Shown here piece after piece: positions 19,754 to 28,938 of a stretch of 36,348 bases of DNA; the stretch's first letter is position 1, and each line of letters opens with the position of its first letter. The position numbers and the translations under genes were made by a program. The DNA comes from a virus, in the IMG/VR virus record IMGVR_UViG_3300046009_001040, positions 1 to 36,348 of that record; one strand, written 5' to 3'. The notes beneath the pieces are model-generated. The model ran no database searches. It had not been told where the DNA came from and worked only from the letters and a program-made list of their open reading frames with translations.

Positions 19754-19974
19754 TTTCTCAAAGCGGCTTCAATACCGTCCAGCTTTTCGAACACGCGCTT
19801 GAAACTCTCACGCAGTTCTTTGAACTCCCGGTCGTGGGCTTCTTTGTTCGCTTCGTGGACGGCGGAAAGAACGGCCAGCTTCGTGGCGTGGTCTTGCTGC
19901 GTGCGGTACATCCACAACACAAAAGCCGCGACCGGCGCGACGACCCACTGCATGATTACTTCCAGCACTTCCAT
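19750..19974 (-). CDS. Small membrane protein with coiled coil, spanin-like layout
   Basis: 74 residues. A membrane segment (about 6-22, VIMQWVVAPVAAFVLWM) precedes a charged coiled coil (LAVLSAVHEANKEAHDREFK, then ELRESFKRVFEKLDGIEAAL). This is the layout of inner-membrane spanins and of some haemolysin XhlA-like phage proteins. GGAG stands 6 nt before the ATG. The partner outer-membrane lipoprotein was not found, so the function stays open. Confidence 0.72.
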   Translation of the reverse strand: MEVLEVIMQWVVAPVAAFVLWMYRTQQDHATKLAVLSAVHEANKEAHDREFKELRESFKRVFEKLDGIEAALRK

Positions 19975-19993
19975 CTCAGTCTCCGGCGCACGT

Positions 19994-20548
19994 TTATTTC
20001 AAATTGAACTGCTGTAGGATAGCATAAGGATCGTATGCCGCCAGTGCATCCGACTGCGTGCTGCGCAATTGTGGAAGCCGGAACGGCGGCATCCGGGCCG
20101 TCGAGGCGATGCCATAATCCTCGCCGGCAGGCTGTCCCATAGCCAGCGGCAGGTTGGCCGACCGACCATTGAAGGCACGATCAGCGGCGCCCGTGCCGAG
20201 GATCTTGCTGACGTAGTTCTGCGTTTCTTGAAACGGCGGGATGCCACCGTATTTGCGCACATTGCCGGGGCCAGCGTTATAGGCGGCCAGGGCCAAGCGT
20301 GTGTCACCAAACTCATTGAGCTGTTCGCGCAGGTATCTAGCACCGCCGCGCAGGTTCTCTTCAGGGTCCATAGGATCAACGCCGAGATACTCTGCTGTGC
20401 CTGGCATTAGCTGCGCCAGACCCAACGCGCCGGCAGATGACACCGCGTCTGGGTTGAAGCTGCTTTCCTGCTGGATCAGCCGCAGAAACAGATCGGGGTC
20501 AACACCCTCCTCGCGGGCGATAGCGGTGGCCATCTCGATGTAGTTCAT
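19994..20548 (-). CDS. Lytic transglycosylase (SLT family)
   Basis: 184 residues. Catalytic Glu28 in [13 protein letters not shown], then [18 protein letters not shown] (40-57) and [14 protein letters not shown] (89-102), are the three hallmark motifs of the Slt/GH23 fold. The C-terminal 70 residues are a Pro/Ala-rich extension without motif, ending ILQQFNLK. It lies between virion genes and the lysis cassette. In P22-like phages a transglycosylase is usually part of the ejection apparatus that opens a path through peptidoglycan, so a virion role is as likely as a lysis role. Confidence 0.88.
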   Translation of the reverse strand: MNYIEMATAIAREEGVDPDLFLRLIQQESSFNPDAVSSAGALGLAQLMPGTAEYLGVDPMDPEENLRGGARYLREQLNEFGDTRLALAAYNAGPGNVRKYGGIPPFQETQNYVSKILGTGAADRAFNGRSANLPLAMGQPAGEDYGIASTARMPPFRLPQLRSTQSDALAAYDPYAILQQFNLK

Positions 20549-20551
20549 GGC

Positions 20552-20848
20552 TCACTTCCCCTTATTGCGGGCCGAGATCGCCTTGGCCTTCTTCTTGGCG
20601 TCGGCTTTGCTGGATGCGCCCCATGCCTTCAAAGACAGCAGCAGGCGCGTGGGTTCGCCGTCCTTATACTCAGGCCCCGGCATGTTGCCCATACGCGCCA
20701 GAAACGAAGCCCGGCGAGGATTGTCGCCGGACTTCACTGGGGCCTTCAGGTTCATGCCCTCAGCCTTCGCAGACGCGCGCCCCTTGGCGTTCAAGCCGCC
20801 CTTGGGGTTCTTGCCTTCTTTGCGCGTCCATGCTGGCGTCTTGGCCAT
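20552..20848 (-). CDS. Lys-rich conserved phage protein, DUF6321-like
   Basis: 98 residues, strongly basic. WTRKEGKNPKGGLNAKGRAS, then SGDNPRRASFLARMGNMPGP and TRLLLSLKAWGASSKADAKK, is a pattern I recognise from many phage genomes (recalled as DUF6321). No function known. High Lys content and location among virion genes suggest a DNA-associated or packaged protein. The start overlaps the previous stop (TGATG). Confidence 0.82.
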   Translation of the reverse strand: MAKTPAWTRKEGKNPKGGLNAKGRASAKAEGMNLKAPVKSGDNPRRASFLARMGNMPGPEYKDGEPTRLLLSLKAWGASSKADAKKKAKAISARNKGK

Positions 20849-21006
20849 CACTTGCCCTTTTTCTTCGGCTTGGCAGTCACGGCAGAGGCTCTGAAAGCCG
20901 CCGCCGTGGGTGCGCCTTTGGTGCCAGGCTTGCGCATCTTCTCGCCAGATCCGGCTTTGATGCGCGCACGCTTGGCCTGGATGTTGCTATACAAACCCTT
21001 GGCCAT
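20848..21006 (-). CDS. 52-residue Lys-rich phage protein
   Basis: The protein MAKGLYSNIQAKRARIKAG, then SGEKMRKPGTKGAPTAAAF, then KPKKKGK, is a recurrent small basic phage protein. Its start is 1 nt after the previous stop and its end overlaps the next gene (TGATG). At about one third Lys/Arg it may bind DNA. No function assigned. Confidence 0.82.
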   Translation of the reverse strand: MAKGLYSNIQAKRARIKAGSGEKMRKPGTKGAPTAAAFRASAVTAKPKKKGK

Positions 21007-21007
21007 A

Positions 21008-21316
21008 TCAGTAACGCGGCGGCCAGTTGTCGTAGCCGTTGAACGATATGGTGACAGATCCGGCAGTATAGTTGCCAGTTTTGACCCCAGCGCGATAGTA
21101 CATCTTCATCGGATCATAGCCGATCTCTTCCGAAGAAACGCTGACCCAGTTGTCAACATCGCGCCAAACGGTGCCATCGGTCGAGCGTTGCACCGTGACC
21201 GTTCCACTGAACGCCGGCGAGGTGCTGGCCACAATCGAAAGGTTAAAGTCGCCGATGATGAGGACAGGATCGGTAAACGTGTTTTGGGCAGAGATGGTTT
21301 TGGTCGTTGCGGGCAT
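21008..21316 (-). CDS. Small beta-rich virion-type protein
   Basis: 102 residues. TVTVQRSTDGTVWRDVDNW reads like a small immunoglobulin- or fibronectin-like beta fold common in phage structural genes, ending NGYDNWPPRY. The ATG at 21316 overlaps the previous stop. A GTG one codon upstream is possible. It lies in a run of small genes between tailspike and transglycosylase. Probably a minor structural protein. No specific family is named. Confidence 0.75.
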   Translation of the reverse strand: MPATTKTISAQNTFTDPVLIIGDFNLSIVASTSPAFSGTVTVQRSTDGTVWRDVDNWVSVSSEEIGYDPMKMYYRAGVKTGNYTAGSVTISFNGYDNWPPRY

Positions 21317-21570
21317 CACACACCATCCTTCGCTGCGGCATAGGCTGCCTTGGCTTCGTTGGTGAACACAGCGCCGGCGATGGCCGCAACGTCTGCATCC
21401 TCGCCTGACAAATCGGCATGTGGCGTCAGCACATGGCGCTGGAAAGTGCGGCTGATTTCCACGCCGTCCTCTGCAATGATCGTCGCCATGCGGACCTGCA
21501 CCACGGGATAGCCCGTGGATAGGTTCAAGACCTCGATCTTGTCTGTCTTCGTCTCTTTAGTCAGCGCCAT
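21316..21570 (-). CDS. Small conserved protein next to the tailspike
   Basis: 84 residues. MALTKETKTDKIEVLNLSTG, then VVQVRMATIIAEDGVEISRTF and QRHVLTPHADLS, matches a widespread phage protein often encoded near tail fibres. GGAGG stands 5-6 nt before this ATG, so a nine-codon upstream extension is rejected. Function unknown. Its N-terminus MALTK is the same as that of the tailspike protein just upstream. Confidence 0.8.
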   Translation of the reverse strand: MALTKETKTDKIEVLNLSTGYPVVQVRMATIIAEDGVEISRTFQRHVLTPHADLSGEDADVAAIAGAVFTNEAKAAYAAAKDGV

Positions 21571-21599
21571 GTTTACCTCCTTGGCTGGACTGTCCACGC

Positions 21600-23414
21600 T
21601 CAGAGCGCACTAATGATAAAGGCCCACAGTTCGTCGTATCGAACACCGTAGGCATCCCCGGCGCTTTTGATGACATTGCCATCTGCGTCGGTTTCCTCTG
21701 GCCACTGATCGTAGCACAGAACTCCATATTCCATAGGGTCCAACCCCTCGGCGGCAAACGCAGCCATGACATCCTGGGCGATGACGCCAACGTGGATGCG
21801 GGCGTCATCCCCTTTGGCAGCAAACGCATCCTTGAAGCGATATGCCTTGACCAATGCTTTGAGGCGGACAGCAACCGCCGCCTCCGCCTCAGACAGATTG
21901 CGGATGTCCTGCTTCTGGCGCTCATCAGAGGTGTTGATGGTTCCAGTGCCTGCGAACACGGTGGCCCATCTGAAAGACGCGGTGCCAAGGTTGTAAGAGT
22001 TGTCAGCGCCAGGCCTTGTTGAGACAGTGCCATCAACCACCAAAAGTGCCGTCGATCCTGCGCTAGAAACCTGAAACTGGCCTGCGCCGGGAGATCCGAT
22101 TAAGCAGCCGCTGGTCGCGGCGTTGTATTGCAGTTGCACGCAGTACGGCTGGCTGGCCCCATAAAAAGCAGACAGGCCGTTCTTGGCCTTAATGGTCGTG
22201 GAAACCTCAACCGCATCTCGGATCTCGCGGATGTTATTTGAGTCAATCTCTCCGCTCCAAGTGCCAAGACTTGCAGACGAAACCAAGATTATACCAGCTT
22301 CGGTGGTGTTGTCCTTCACGCTGACATCGATGTTGGTTGTATAGTCACCATCACTCAGCAAAAAGTCTTGGTTAAAGACACCGCCATTCACTGCGTTGTC
22401 CGTGATGTTGACTGACTCCGCCCCCCAAGCAACGGCAAAGTTGCCCGTGGCATTGCCAGTTGCCCGGTTGTAAGTGACGCCGCCGACAACCTCTTTCACA
22501 GACATCTGGTTGTTGCTTACGTCGGTGTTCTTGCAGGTTGTGCCGCCAGCAACTGCATAGAGACCCGTGTATTGCGGATGTATTGCCGTGAAGATATTGC
22601 CGTGGACCATTGTCCTCGACCCATCTTCAATGGTCACATGGTTTGTCGGTGACGGCTGCACAGGTTCAACACCATTCTCATCCTGCAATTGACCGTGGAT
22701 CAGATTGTTGCTGATCGTAATGCCGTCATAGCTTGGCTCAGAATAGGTCGGAGAAATCAAGGTGGACCGACGCAGCCAGATCGCAGCGGTGTTGAAGCGA
22801 TAGAATACGTTCTTGTCGATCCAGATGATGTTGTTGTTCGACGGCGTCCCAAGTGTTTGGCGCATGTAGATGCCGCTGCGAGATGTCGCCGCATCGCCCA
22901 TGCCGATAAAGCGGCATTCCCGAATGTGGCTTTCGCGCAGCAAATGCGGCACATGAATGCCGTTCATTTTTAGATTGCGGAACATCACCCGCTCGACCTT
23001 GCAGCCTTCCATGTGACGGGTAAAGGCCGCGTTAAATGTCACCGCGTCAAACTTGATGCAGTCACCAACCGCATTGAATTGACCTGTCCCGGTCTTGCCC
23101 CTGAACTCAAGATCAGAGATTTCGATCTTGTCATTGGCAACGATGAAACAGGAATTTCCAGTCACCGGGAAGATGAAGCTTTGGCCCATGCCTTCGCCAA
23201 CAACGCGCTGGCCAGCCGTGCTGAACGTCACAGTGGAAACGCGATAGTTCCCCTTCGGGATAAACACCGTTTTTCCAGTGTCGGCGGCGGCCTGAAAAGC
23301 GGCGGCGTTGTCTGTGCCAGTGGCTGGGTCGACGCCATCAGAAACCGCACCAAAGTCCATGACGTTGGCGTAGGCCCCGTCAATCATTCTATTGTGCGCT
23401 TTGGTTAATGCCAT
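21600..23414 (-). CDS. Tailspike: pectate-lyase-like beta helix with S74 intramolecular chaperone
   Basis: 604 residues. MDFGAVSDGVDPATGTDNAA near the N-terminus opens a Pectate_lyase_3 right-handed beta helix, which runs to about residue 400 (many Asn-rich turns). The last 109 residues form a peptidase S74 chaperone domain. Ser496 and Lys501 in SDERQK are the self-cleavage dyad, then HVGVIAQDV and YGVRYDELWAFI. The mature trimer would release the chaperone by autocleavage. There is no P22-type head-binding domain, so attachment must use the adaptor encoded two genes upstream. By eye the gene has lower GC than its neighbours, common for receptor-binding genes. Confidence 0.9.
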   Translation of the reverse strand: MALTKAHNRMIDGAYANVMDFGAVSDGVDPATGTDNAAAFQAAADTGKTVFIPKGNYRVSTVTFSTAGQRVVGEGMGQSFIFPVTGNSCFIVANDKIEISDLEFRGKTGTGQFNAVGDCIKFDAVTFNAAFTRHMEGCKVERVMFRNLKMNGIHVPHLLRESHIRECRFIGMGDAATSRSGIYMRQTLGTPSNNNIIWIDKNVFYRFNTAAIWLRRSTLISPTYSEPSYDGITISNNLIHGQLQDENGVEPVQPSPTNHVTIEDGSRTMVHGNIFTAIHPQYTGLYAVAGGTTCKNTDVSNNQMSVKEVVGGVTYNRATGNATGNFAVAWGAESVNITDNAVNGGVFNQDFLLSDGDYTTNIDVSVKDNTTEAGIILVSSASLGTWSGEIDSNNIREIRDAVEVSTTIKAKNGLSAFYGASQPYCVQLQYNAATSGCLIGSPGAGQFQVSSAGSTALLVVDGTVSTRPGADNSYNLGTASFRWATVFAGTGTINTSDERQKQDIRNLSEAEAAVAVRLKALVKAYRFKDAFAAKGDDARIHVGVIAQDVMAAFAAEGLDPMEYGVLCYDQWPEETDADGNVIKSAGDAYGVRYDELWAFIISAL

Positions 23415-23426
23415 GATGCTCGTCCC

Positions 23427-23996
23427 TTATGTCGCTGTGTAGGTAATCGTCAGAGCAATGTCCGACGTTCCAGACGTGATGTTCGACACGATGATGTTTG
23501 ATCTGGTCGATCCAGTTCCGCTTGCAGCGAAGCTAAGGACTGAAGCACTGGTCCCTATTTGGCAGTATGGGTAGACCCTAGTGTTAAAGGCCACAGTGTC
23601 TGTGCTGACGTTTCCAACCGCAAAGTTTGATGCGCTTGAGGTGAAAGGCAGTCCTTGTATCCAAAGCAGGTTGCCTGCGGTCATGCCAGCGGTGGTGATG
23701 TTTGTCAGGTTGGCGCTCAAGAAAACTGTTCTGCCAATCTTGGTGTATATCGCTTGTCCGATAGACGCGCTGCCAAGATTGCCGCCAGAGTTGGCGTCAG
23801 AGATCACAGGCACCCAGGTGCCTTCCTCATAGTCATTGAACAGTTCGCTTGTGCCTGTGCCGGCAGTGGCAGAAAAATCAATTCCCTTGCCAATAGCCAT
23901 GACAATGTTTTGCGCGGCGTTCAGGGTTCCATCAACGCTGATATTTTGGAACGTGGGGTTGCGACCGAAAACGCCGCCGTTGTTCTTGATCGTCAT
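23427..23996 (-). CDS. Tail-fibre-type protein
   Basis: 189 residues. MTIKNNGGVFGRNPTFQNIS, then DYEEGTWVPVISDANSGG and YTKIGRTVFLSANL, is a common C-terminal module of phage tail fibres (beta-rich, DUF1983-like neighbours). It is rich in Thr, Ser and Asn. Lying between the adaptor and the tailspike, it may be a third component of the same spike. No catalytic motif. Confidence 0.78.
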   Translation of the reverse strand: MTIKNNGGVFGRNPTFQNISVDGTLNAAQNIVMAIGKGIDFSATAGTGTSELFNDYEEGTWVPVISDANSGGNLGSASIGQAIYTKIGRTVFLSANLTNITTAGMTAGNLLWIQGLPFTSSASNFAVGNVSTDTVAFNTRVYPYCQIGTSASVLSFAASGTGSTRSNIIVSNITSGTSDIALTITYTAT

Positions 23997-24006
23997 GGTC
24001 GCCTCC

Positions 24007-24840
24007 TTATGGCACGAGATTGGTGATTGTGGTTACGGTTCCGCCGACCACTGTCACCACCCCGAATGAGTAGAATTTGCCCGTCACGGTCCCGGTGATG
24101 GCATAAGATCCGGCAGGCACATAAACCGCCTGCGGAGCGGTGGCCGCCCATGCAGCCGTGAAGGCTGCGGCATCGTTCGTCACGCCGTTGCCGACCGCGC
24201 CGAAATCCTTGACTGACGGCATCTCAGCCATCTTGGCCTGCGCCGTGCGATTGATCGCGCCAGTGAAGCCAGAGTTGAAGGTTGTGTTCGTTGCGTTGAT
24301 CCCGGCAAGGTTGTTAAACGCATTCGACACGACTTCGATTTCTGACAAATATGGTGGGGCGGTTGAGAACGTCAGGGCTGACCCTGCAAGCGTGAAATTG
24401 TCTTTCGACTGATAGACGCCATCGATGTAAATGCTGACCGCGTTTACAGATCCCGGTGCCAAGGACAAAGTGTAAAGGACAGTGGTGCCATCGCCCGTAA
24501 AAGTGTCGTAGGCCAGCGCGCTGCCGCTGGCAGTGCCAGGCGCAACGCCGAACCCAACCGGGCTATAGATCACAAGCTGGCTTGCCTTGTCGCGAACCGT
24601 CACAGAAAACTGAGCGTTGGCATAAATCAGCGCCGGCGATCCGTTGCGCATGACGTAGCCATTCGACGTGCGCAGAGGCTGCGCTGCTGGCTGCGTCAGG
24701 TTTACATCGTAGTAAACTTGGATCGGGTTGGTTTCAGGGTTCAAGCCTGCGGTGCCGAAATACAGATAGCCAGCGTCGAGCGGCGTCCCATCTCGATCAG
24801 TAAAAATCGGATACGGCGGGGCGAGTTGCGTCAGCGGCAT
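24007..24840 (-). CDS. Tailspike adaptor: P22 head-binding domain with truncated beta helix
   Basis: 277 residues. Residues 1-93 match the P22 tailspike head-binding domain in pattern (PPYPIFTDRDGTPLDAGYLY, then NPIQVYYDVN, then SPALIYANAQFSVTVRDK). Residues 112-172 form a beta-rich linker (SIYIDGVYQSKDNF). The end (VKDFGAVGNGVTNDAAAF, 210-227) is the start of a pectate-lyase helix that stops after about 65 residues. It therefore looks like the anchoring part of a split or recombined tailspike. AAAGGA precedes the ATG. Confidence 0.85.
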   Translation of the reverse strand: MPLTQLAPPYPIFTDRDGTPLDAGYLYFGTAGLNPETNPIQVYYDVNLTQPAAQPLRTSNGYVMRNGSPALIYANAQFSVTVRDKASQLVIYSPVGFGVAPGTASGSALAYDTFTGDGTTVLYTLSLAPGSVNAVSIYIDGVYQSKDNFTLAGSALTFSTAPPYLSEIEVVSNAFNNLAGINATNTTFNSGFTGAINRTAQAKMAEMPSVKDFGAVGNGVTNDAAAFTAAWAATAPQAVYVPAGSYAITGTVTGKFYSFGVVTVVGGTVTTITNLVP

Positions 24841-24892
24841 TTGGCATCCTTTCGCGTGGCATTTAACACGAAATGCAGGGGTTTGGATAGGG

Positions 24893-27511
24893 TCATTGCG
24901 GGGCTGCCTGGGGCTTCTCGCCCTCGTCTGCCGTCACCGTTAGAAGTGCGCCGTTGATCCAGATACGCGGGTCGCCGATGTCAGCGGCCTTGGCCCATTT
25001 TCTGAAAGCCGGATCGGCCAGAACGCGGCGCTTTGAAGTCTCGGTGACGGTGTTGGTCGCAGCTTTCTCAACGAGATCCTTAAACGCATCGGACGCGAAC
25101 AGTTTGCCGGCGTCTTTAAGGCGATCAGGAGATCCTGATGTTATCGCATCCGTTATCGCATCGCCAAGCATTGCGCCGGGAATGCCGCCGACAAGAGCGC
25201 CGCCGCCGCTTCCAGCCGCACGCACCGCACGACGGCCAGCGGTTGAGGAGAACACCTTGCCGACGAGGCCCTCGGCTACCATAGCCCCATAAAGCGGCTG
25301 GTTCGCCTTGCCAGTGGATATGACATTGGCTCGAGCATCCGTCACGCGGCGCGAAACCTCATAAAGATCGCGGAGAACAGCCTCGGCTTCTGGACCGATG
25401 TTCTTGACGATCTCTTTGTAAACGACAGGATTTCTGCGCATGCTGGAATAGAAGTCGGTGTATTGAGAAAACCCGAACCCGCGCTCTCCACCTTGCGTGC
25501 TGGTGGAAACCTCACGGATGGCTGACAAAACCGCCTCTTTGCGCAGGTCTTTTGGAATGATCTCCAAAATACTGTTCAAGCCAGAAATGTCGCCCTTCTT
25601 CCCAGTGGTGATCGCACTTCTTAGCTTCTGCGAAATGCTGCCCTTCATGTCCTTGCCAAAGCCAAGAACAATTTTGTCACCGAGTTCGCTTTGCTGCGCC
25701 CAAAGAGAATTGGCCAACTCAAGGTTTTTTCTCAGATCGACATCGCCAATGCGTTCAGCGTTGACCAGTTGGTCAGCGACAAGCGCGTCATACATGGTCC
25801 GAAGCGATCTTTGGTCGATGCTGCCATAGGGGTTGTCCCGAATATCTCCATCCTTTGCCCGGCGGATTTGATCCTTTTCGCGCATCAGCCGCATGTAGGT
25901 GATCGGCTGATCTGGGTTTGTGACCAGCTTGAACAGCTTGCGCTCGGCATCCGTCATGCCTTCAATGCCACCAAGGTCGCCAATGATCTTGTTCAAGGCG
26001 ATGACGATGTTGTTGGGCTGGAATACTGTTCCACGCGGAATAATGGCTTCCACATCATCATATATTTTCTTGGCTTCTCCGCGCAGTTGGGTGCGCGTTT
26101 TGTCGAGGCTGTTCAAAACGGAACTGGAAACCGTTGAAAGATCGGTCGCGCCAGCCAGATCAGTGATTGCCTTGTCGGCCCTCTCCGTGATGTCGGTGAG
26201 ATTGTCAGACCATGTTCTTTTGGCCTCCGATCCGCCGATGGATCTGGTCATGCCAATCGCTTCACGGATTTGACGTACATCAGAAAGCACATCAACGGGC
26301 AACTCAATGCCGAGACGGTCAGCCGCCGCCTTGGCTTCTGGGTTTGCTACTGCAAGACGGGCAAGCTCATCTCGAGCGCGACGGCCTCCAATTCCGAAAG
26401 CTGCGCCTTTGCGGATCAACTCACCGATCCGTGCGTCCTCGTCTACCGCAGCCGCCGCAGCGGGACGCGCAGACGGGCCGCCAGGAGGCGCAGCAGCAGG
26501 GCCAGCGCCCGGTGCAGCACCAGGTGCAGACGAAGGCGCAGCAGCAGCCACAGGAGCCACAGGCGGCGCTGCTGGCGGCATAGATGCAGGAGGCGCAACA
26601 GTAGGCCGCACGGCAGACGGCGCGGCAGATGGCGCGGGAAGCGCACGCGGCGGGGGCGGCAGCATCAAAGGCGCTTCAGCCGCAGCAGCAGGGGCCGCAG
26701 CAGGCGCGCCACGCACGCCTCTAGGGGCCGCAAGGCGCGGTGCAGTGGTAAGCTGACCCGGAGACCCGGCAAACGCTTCTGGCAAGGCCGCCCAATCGCG
26801 TGCAAAGCGTTGCGCCGTCTCTGGCGACATCAGCCCGGTCGAAGCCATCACATCGGCAATCGCGCCGCCTGCATAATTCCAAGCGCCAGAGCCAGCGCCG
26901 CCGGCAGCGATGGCAGCGTCTCCAAGATATTCACCGACCGCGCGCACGGGCGCAGGGAATGAAACCTCTGCGCCGCCGGGGCGCACAATCGGCATGGTTT
27001 CGGGGATCTGGGCCACGCCCTCGCCGCCGACAAGGCCGCCAGCCGCGCGTCCTGCGGTGGCAAATTCTTCACGGCTGAATTGCTCACGCAACGGGGCCGC
27101 AGGCGCGCCGCCCTGTGTCGCCTTGATCGCATCCTCGACCGTCATGCCCTGCATGATGCCCTGCACGATCCGCTGATCGTTGGTCGAATAGCCGGGGCTG
27201 ACGAAGCTGTAGCGCGGCACCTGCTGGCCCGTTACGACATCGACAGCCTCGGTGCCTTCAAACGGCATCTGCACAACACGGCCACCGCCTTCGATCTGCA
27301 TGACGACCTTTTCGCCAGCAGGAGTGGCGGCAGTGGCGGGCGCGGCAGGCTCGGCTGGTGCAGGCGCCGTGGTGGCAGGTGCAGTGGCAGCAGGCGCGGT
27401 AGCGCCTTTGCGTGCCTGCGTTTCCCGCTTCGCCACTTTGTTGATAACGTCCTGCGACGTTCCTTCTGGAAACTCCAGAACCGTGCCGTCGAAGAGTTCG
27501 ACCTCAATCAT
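24893..27511 (-). CDS. Large DNA-ejection protein, P22 gp16-like position
   Basis: 872 residues. The N-terminus MIEVELFDGTVLEFPEGTSQ is a short module found at the start of many phage ejection proteins. Residues about 35-75 and 250-360 are Ala/Pro-rich, disordered linkers. The C-terminal 500 residues are helical (RVTDARANV, AEAVLRDLYEV). It is third in the ejection-gene series after the gp7-like and gp20-like proteins, as gp16 is in P22. Probable role: forms part of the channel that carries DNA across the envelope. No peptidoglycan hydrolase motif is visible in it. Confidence 0.72.
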   Translation of the reverse strand: MIEVELFDGTVLEFPEGTSQDVINKVAKRETQARKGATAPAATAPATTAPAPAEPAAPATAATPAGEKVVMQIEGGGRVVQMPFEGTEAVDVVTGQQVPRYSFVSPGYSTNDQRIVQGIMQGMTVEDAIKATQGGAPAAPLREQFSREEFATAGRAAGGLVGGEGVAQIPETMPIVRPGGAEVSFPAPVRAVGEYLGDAAIAAGGAGSGAWNYAGGAIADVMASTGLMSPETAQRFARDWAALPEAFAGSPGQLTTAPRLAAPRGVRGAPAAAPAAAAEAPLMLPPPPRALPAPSAAPSAVRPTVAPPASMPPAAPPVAPVAAAAPSSAPGAAPGAGPAAAPPGGPSARPAAAAAVDEDARIGELIRKGAAFGIGGRRARDELARLAVANPEAKAAADRLGIELPVDVLSDVRQIREAIGMTRSIGGSEAKRTWSDNLTDITERADKAITDLAGATDLSTVSSSVLNSLDKTRTQLRGEAKKIYDDVEAIIPRGTVFQPNNIVIALNKIIGDLGGIEGMTDAERKLFKLVTNPDQPITYMRLMREKDQIRRAKDGDIRDNPYGSIDQRSLRTMYDALVADQLVNAERIGDVDLRKNLELANSLWAQQSELGDKIVLGFGKDMKGSISQKLRSAITTGKKGDISGLNSILEIIPKDLRKEAVLSAIREVSTSTQGGERGFGFSQYTDFYSSMRRNPVVYKEIVKNIGPEAEAVLRDLYEVSRRVTDARANVISTGKANQPLYGAMVAEGLVGKVFSSTAGRRAVRAAGSGGGALVGGIPGAMLGDAITDAITSGSPDRLKDAGKLFASDAFKDLVEKAATNTVTETSKRRVLADPAFRKWAKAADIGDPRIWINGALLTVTADEGEKPQAAPQ

Positions 27512-28938
27512 GGGATGGGGTCTCCGTTTTCATCAAATTTCAAGCGGCCACCAGTAGGCGCGGCTGTCGTAGGCGCAGCAGCCCCGCGACCAAGCGGATT
27601 TTCACGCATCCACTTGTTTACGTCCCTTTGGCCGCTTCTGACAAACGCAAGCCACTGATCTGGGCCACGGCCAGTTGAAAAGAACTCGGCCTGCTGGGTC
27701 AAGTATCCTGCCAGCTTTTTCTGGGCGGCCTTCTTGGTGCGAAGCCAATCCGCCAGTGCCTTTTCTGTCAGGTTTGTTGGCAAGGCTGTTTGCAAAGCCA
27801 AAGCCAGTTCACCCTCAGACAACGCGCCAAATGTGACTGAGCCAATCACGTCAAGGCCTAGCGTATTCTGCATGTTGTTGAGTTCAACGGTCGCATCGCT
27901 CCAGCTTGGAAGTCTGCTTGCGATGACGCCCGTGTTCGCGCCTTCTTCCTCAACAAGCTGAATGGCCCGGTCAAGGTTTGCGATGTTGGCGTTGACAAGG
28001 CCAATGCGCGAAAACGCATCAATGCCAAGCTGAACAGCTTTGGCTCCCATTTCAGTTTCAGCAGCCGCTATACGGCCAAGATCAGCTTGAGCGGTGAGCT
28101 TGGCCGCTTCAGCCGCGCCAGCCCTCCCGCCGGCCATTGCGGCCTCGCCTTCTCTTGCCTCATCAAGCAACTTTTTGGCAGCGTCGCCTGTGACAATCTC
28201 GTTGGATCGCGCGTCTTTGATCTGGACCTTGCCGTCTTTGAGCGTGGTTACAACAGCAATGCCGCCGATGTAATCCGTTGACTGAACGTCGGCATTTTCG
28301 GGTTGCCCCTGCTTCGCAAGATCCAACAGCCCCTTCAACTGTTCATCATTGATGTAGTCAGCGTGACGCAACAGGGTTGCCTGGGCCGTGGCAAAATTGA
28401 TCGGGTTGGCCTTCAGGGTAGCAAGTTCTGCCTCCAGAGCCTGCGCTTCCTGCATCGCTTCCGGCGTGCCAGCATTTTTAGCCGCGTCGATGCGCTCCTG
28501 ATAAAGAGCCTCTGCGGCAGCCGCGTTGCCAGTGAGCGCAAGCGTCACAGACTTGACGCCAAAGTCCTTCAGCGGCTTTTGACGCTCTTGTTCCATAGAC
28601 GTGAAAACATTGGTCACATCGTCAAGGGTTTCCGAGTAGTTAAGGCGAAACTGATTGATCGCGTCTGTCGTTAGGTTGCCGCCCTCGGCCAATGCAACGA
28701 GGCCACCCAAGTCAGCCTGCATCTTTTCTGCACGCGCACGCTGCGCATCGGCGGCAGCACGGCGTTCTTGCTCCGCTGTGACCGCACGGGCTTCCTGCGC
28801 TGCACGCATTCCCATCAGTTGCTGCGTTTCATCCCGCGCCAAACGCGCAGTCAAAACGTCTTCGCCCAGCTTCAGGCCCTCGGTGAACCGCTGCATGGGG
28901 CTTAGGACGTTCAGAGTATAATCAATTGGCTGGACCAT
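27508..28938 (-). CDS. DNA-ejection protein, P22 gp20-like position
   Basis: 476 residues, close to P22 gp20 (471). Almost entirely helical and Ala/Gln/Glu-rich: LARDETQQLMGMRAAQEARA and AAADAQRARAEKMQADLGGL near the N-terminus form a predicted coiled coil, and the C-terminal part has LPTNLTEKALADWLRTKKAA. It overlaps the gp7-like gene as TGATG and the next gene as ATGA. Assignment rests on gene order, length and composition rather than a sequence motif. Confidence 0.7.
   Translation of the reverse strand: MVQPIDYTLNVLSPMQRFTEGLKLGEDVLTARLARDETQQLMGMRAAQEARAVTAEQERRAAADAQRARAEKMQADLGGLVALAEGGNLTTDAINQFRLNYSETLDDVTNVFTSMEQERQKPLKDFGVKSVTLALTGNAAAAEALYQERIDAAKNAGTPEAMQEAQALEAELATLKANPINFATAQATLLRHADYINDEQLKGLLDLAKQGQPENADVQSTDYIGGIAVVTTLKDGKVQIKDARSNEIVTGDAAKKLLDEAREGEAAMAGGRAGAAEAAKLTAQADLGRIAAAETEMGAKAVQLGIDAFSRIGLVNANIANLDRAIQLVEEEGANTGVIASRLPSWSDATVELNNMQNTLGLDVIGSVTFGALSEGELALALQTALPTNLTEKALADWLRTKKAAQKKLAGYLTQQAEFFSTGRGPDQWLAFVRSGQRDVNKWMRENPLGRGAAAPTTAAPTGGRLKFDENGDPIP

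Noticed and set aside
26270-26962. Rightward Arg/Ser/Gly-rich open frames
   Set aside because: Low-complexity antisense reading of the Ala/Pro-rich linker in the large ejection protein.
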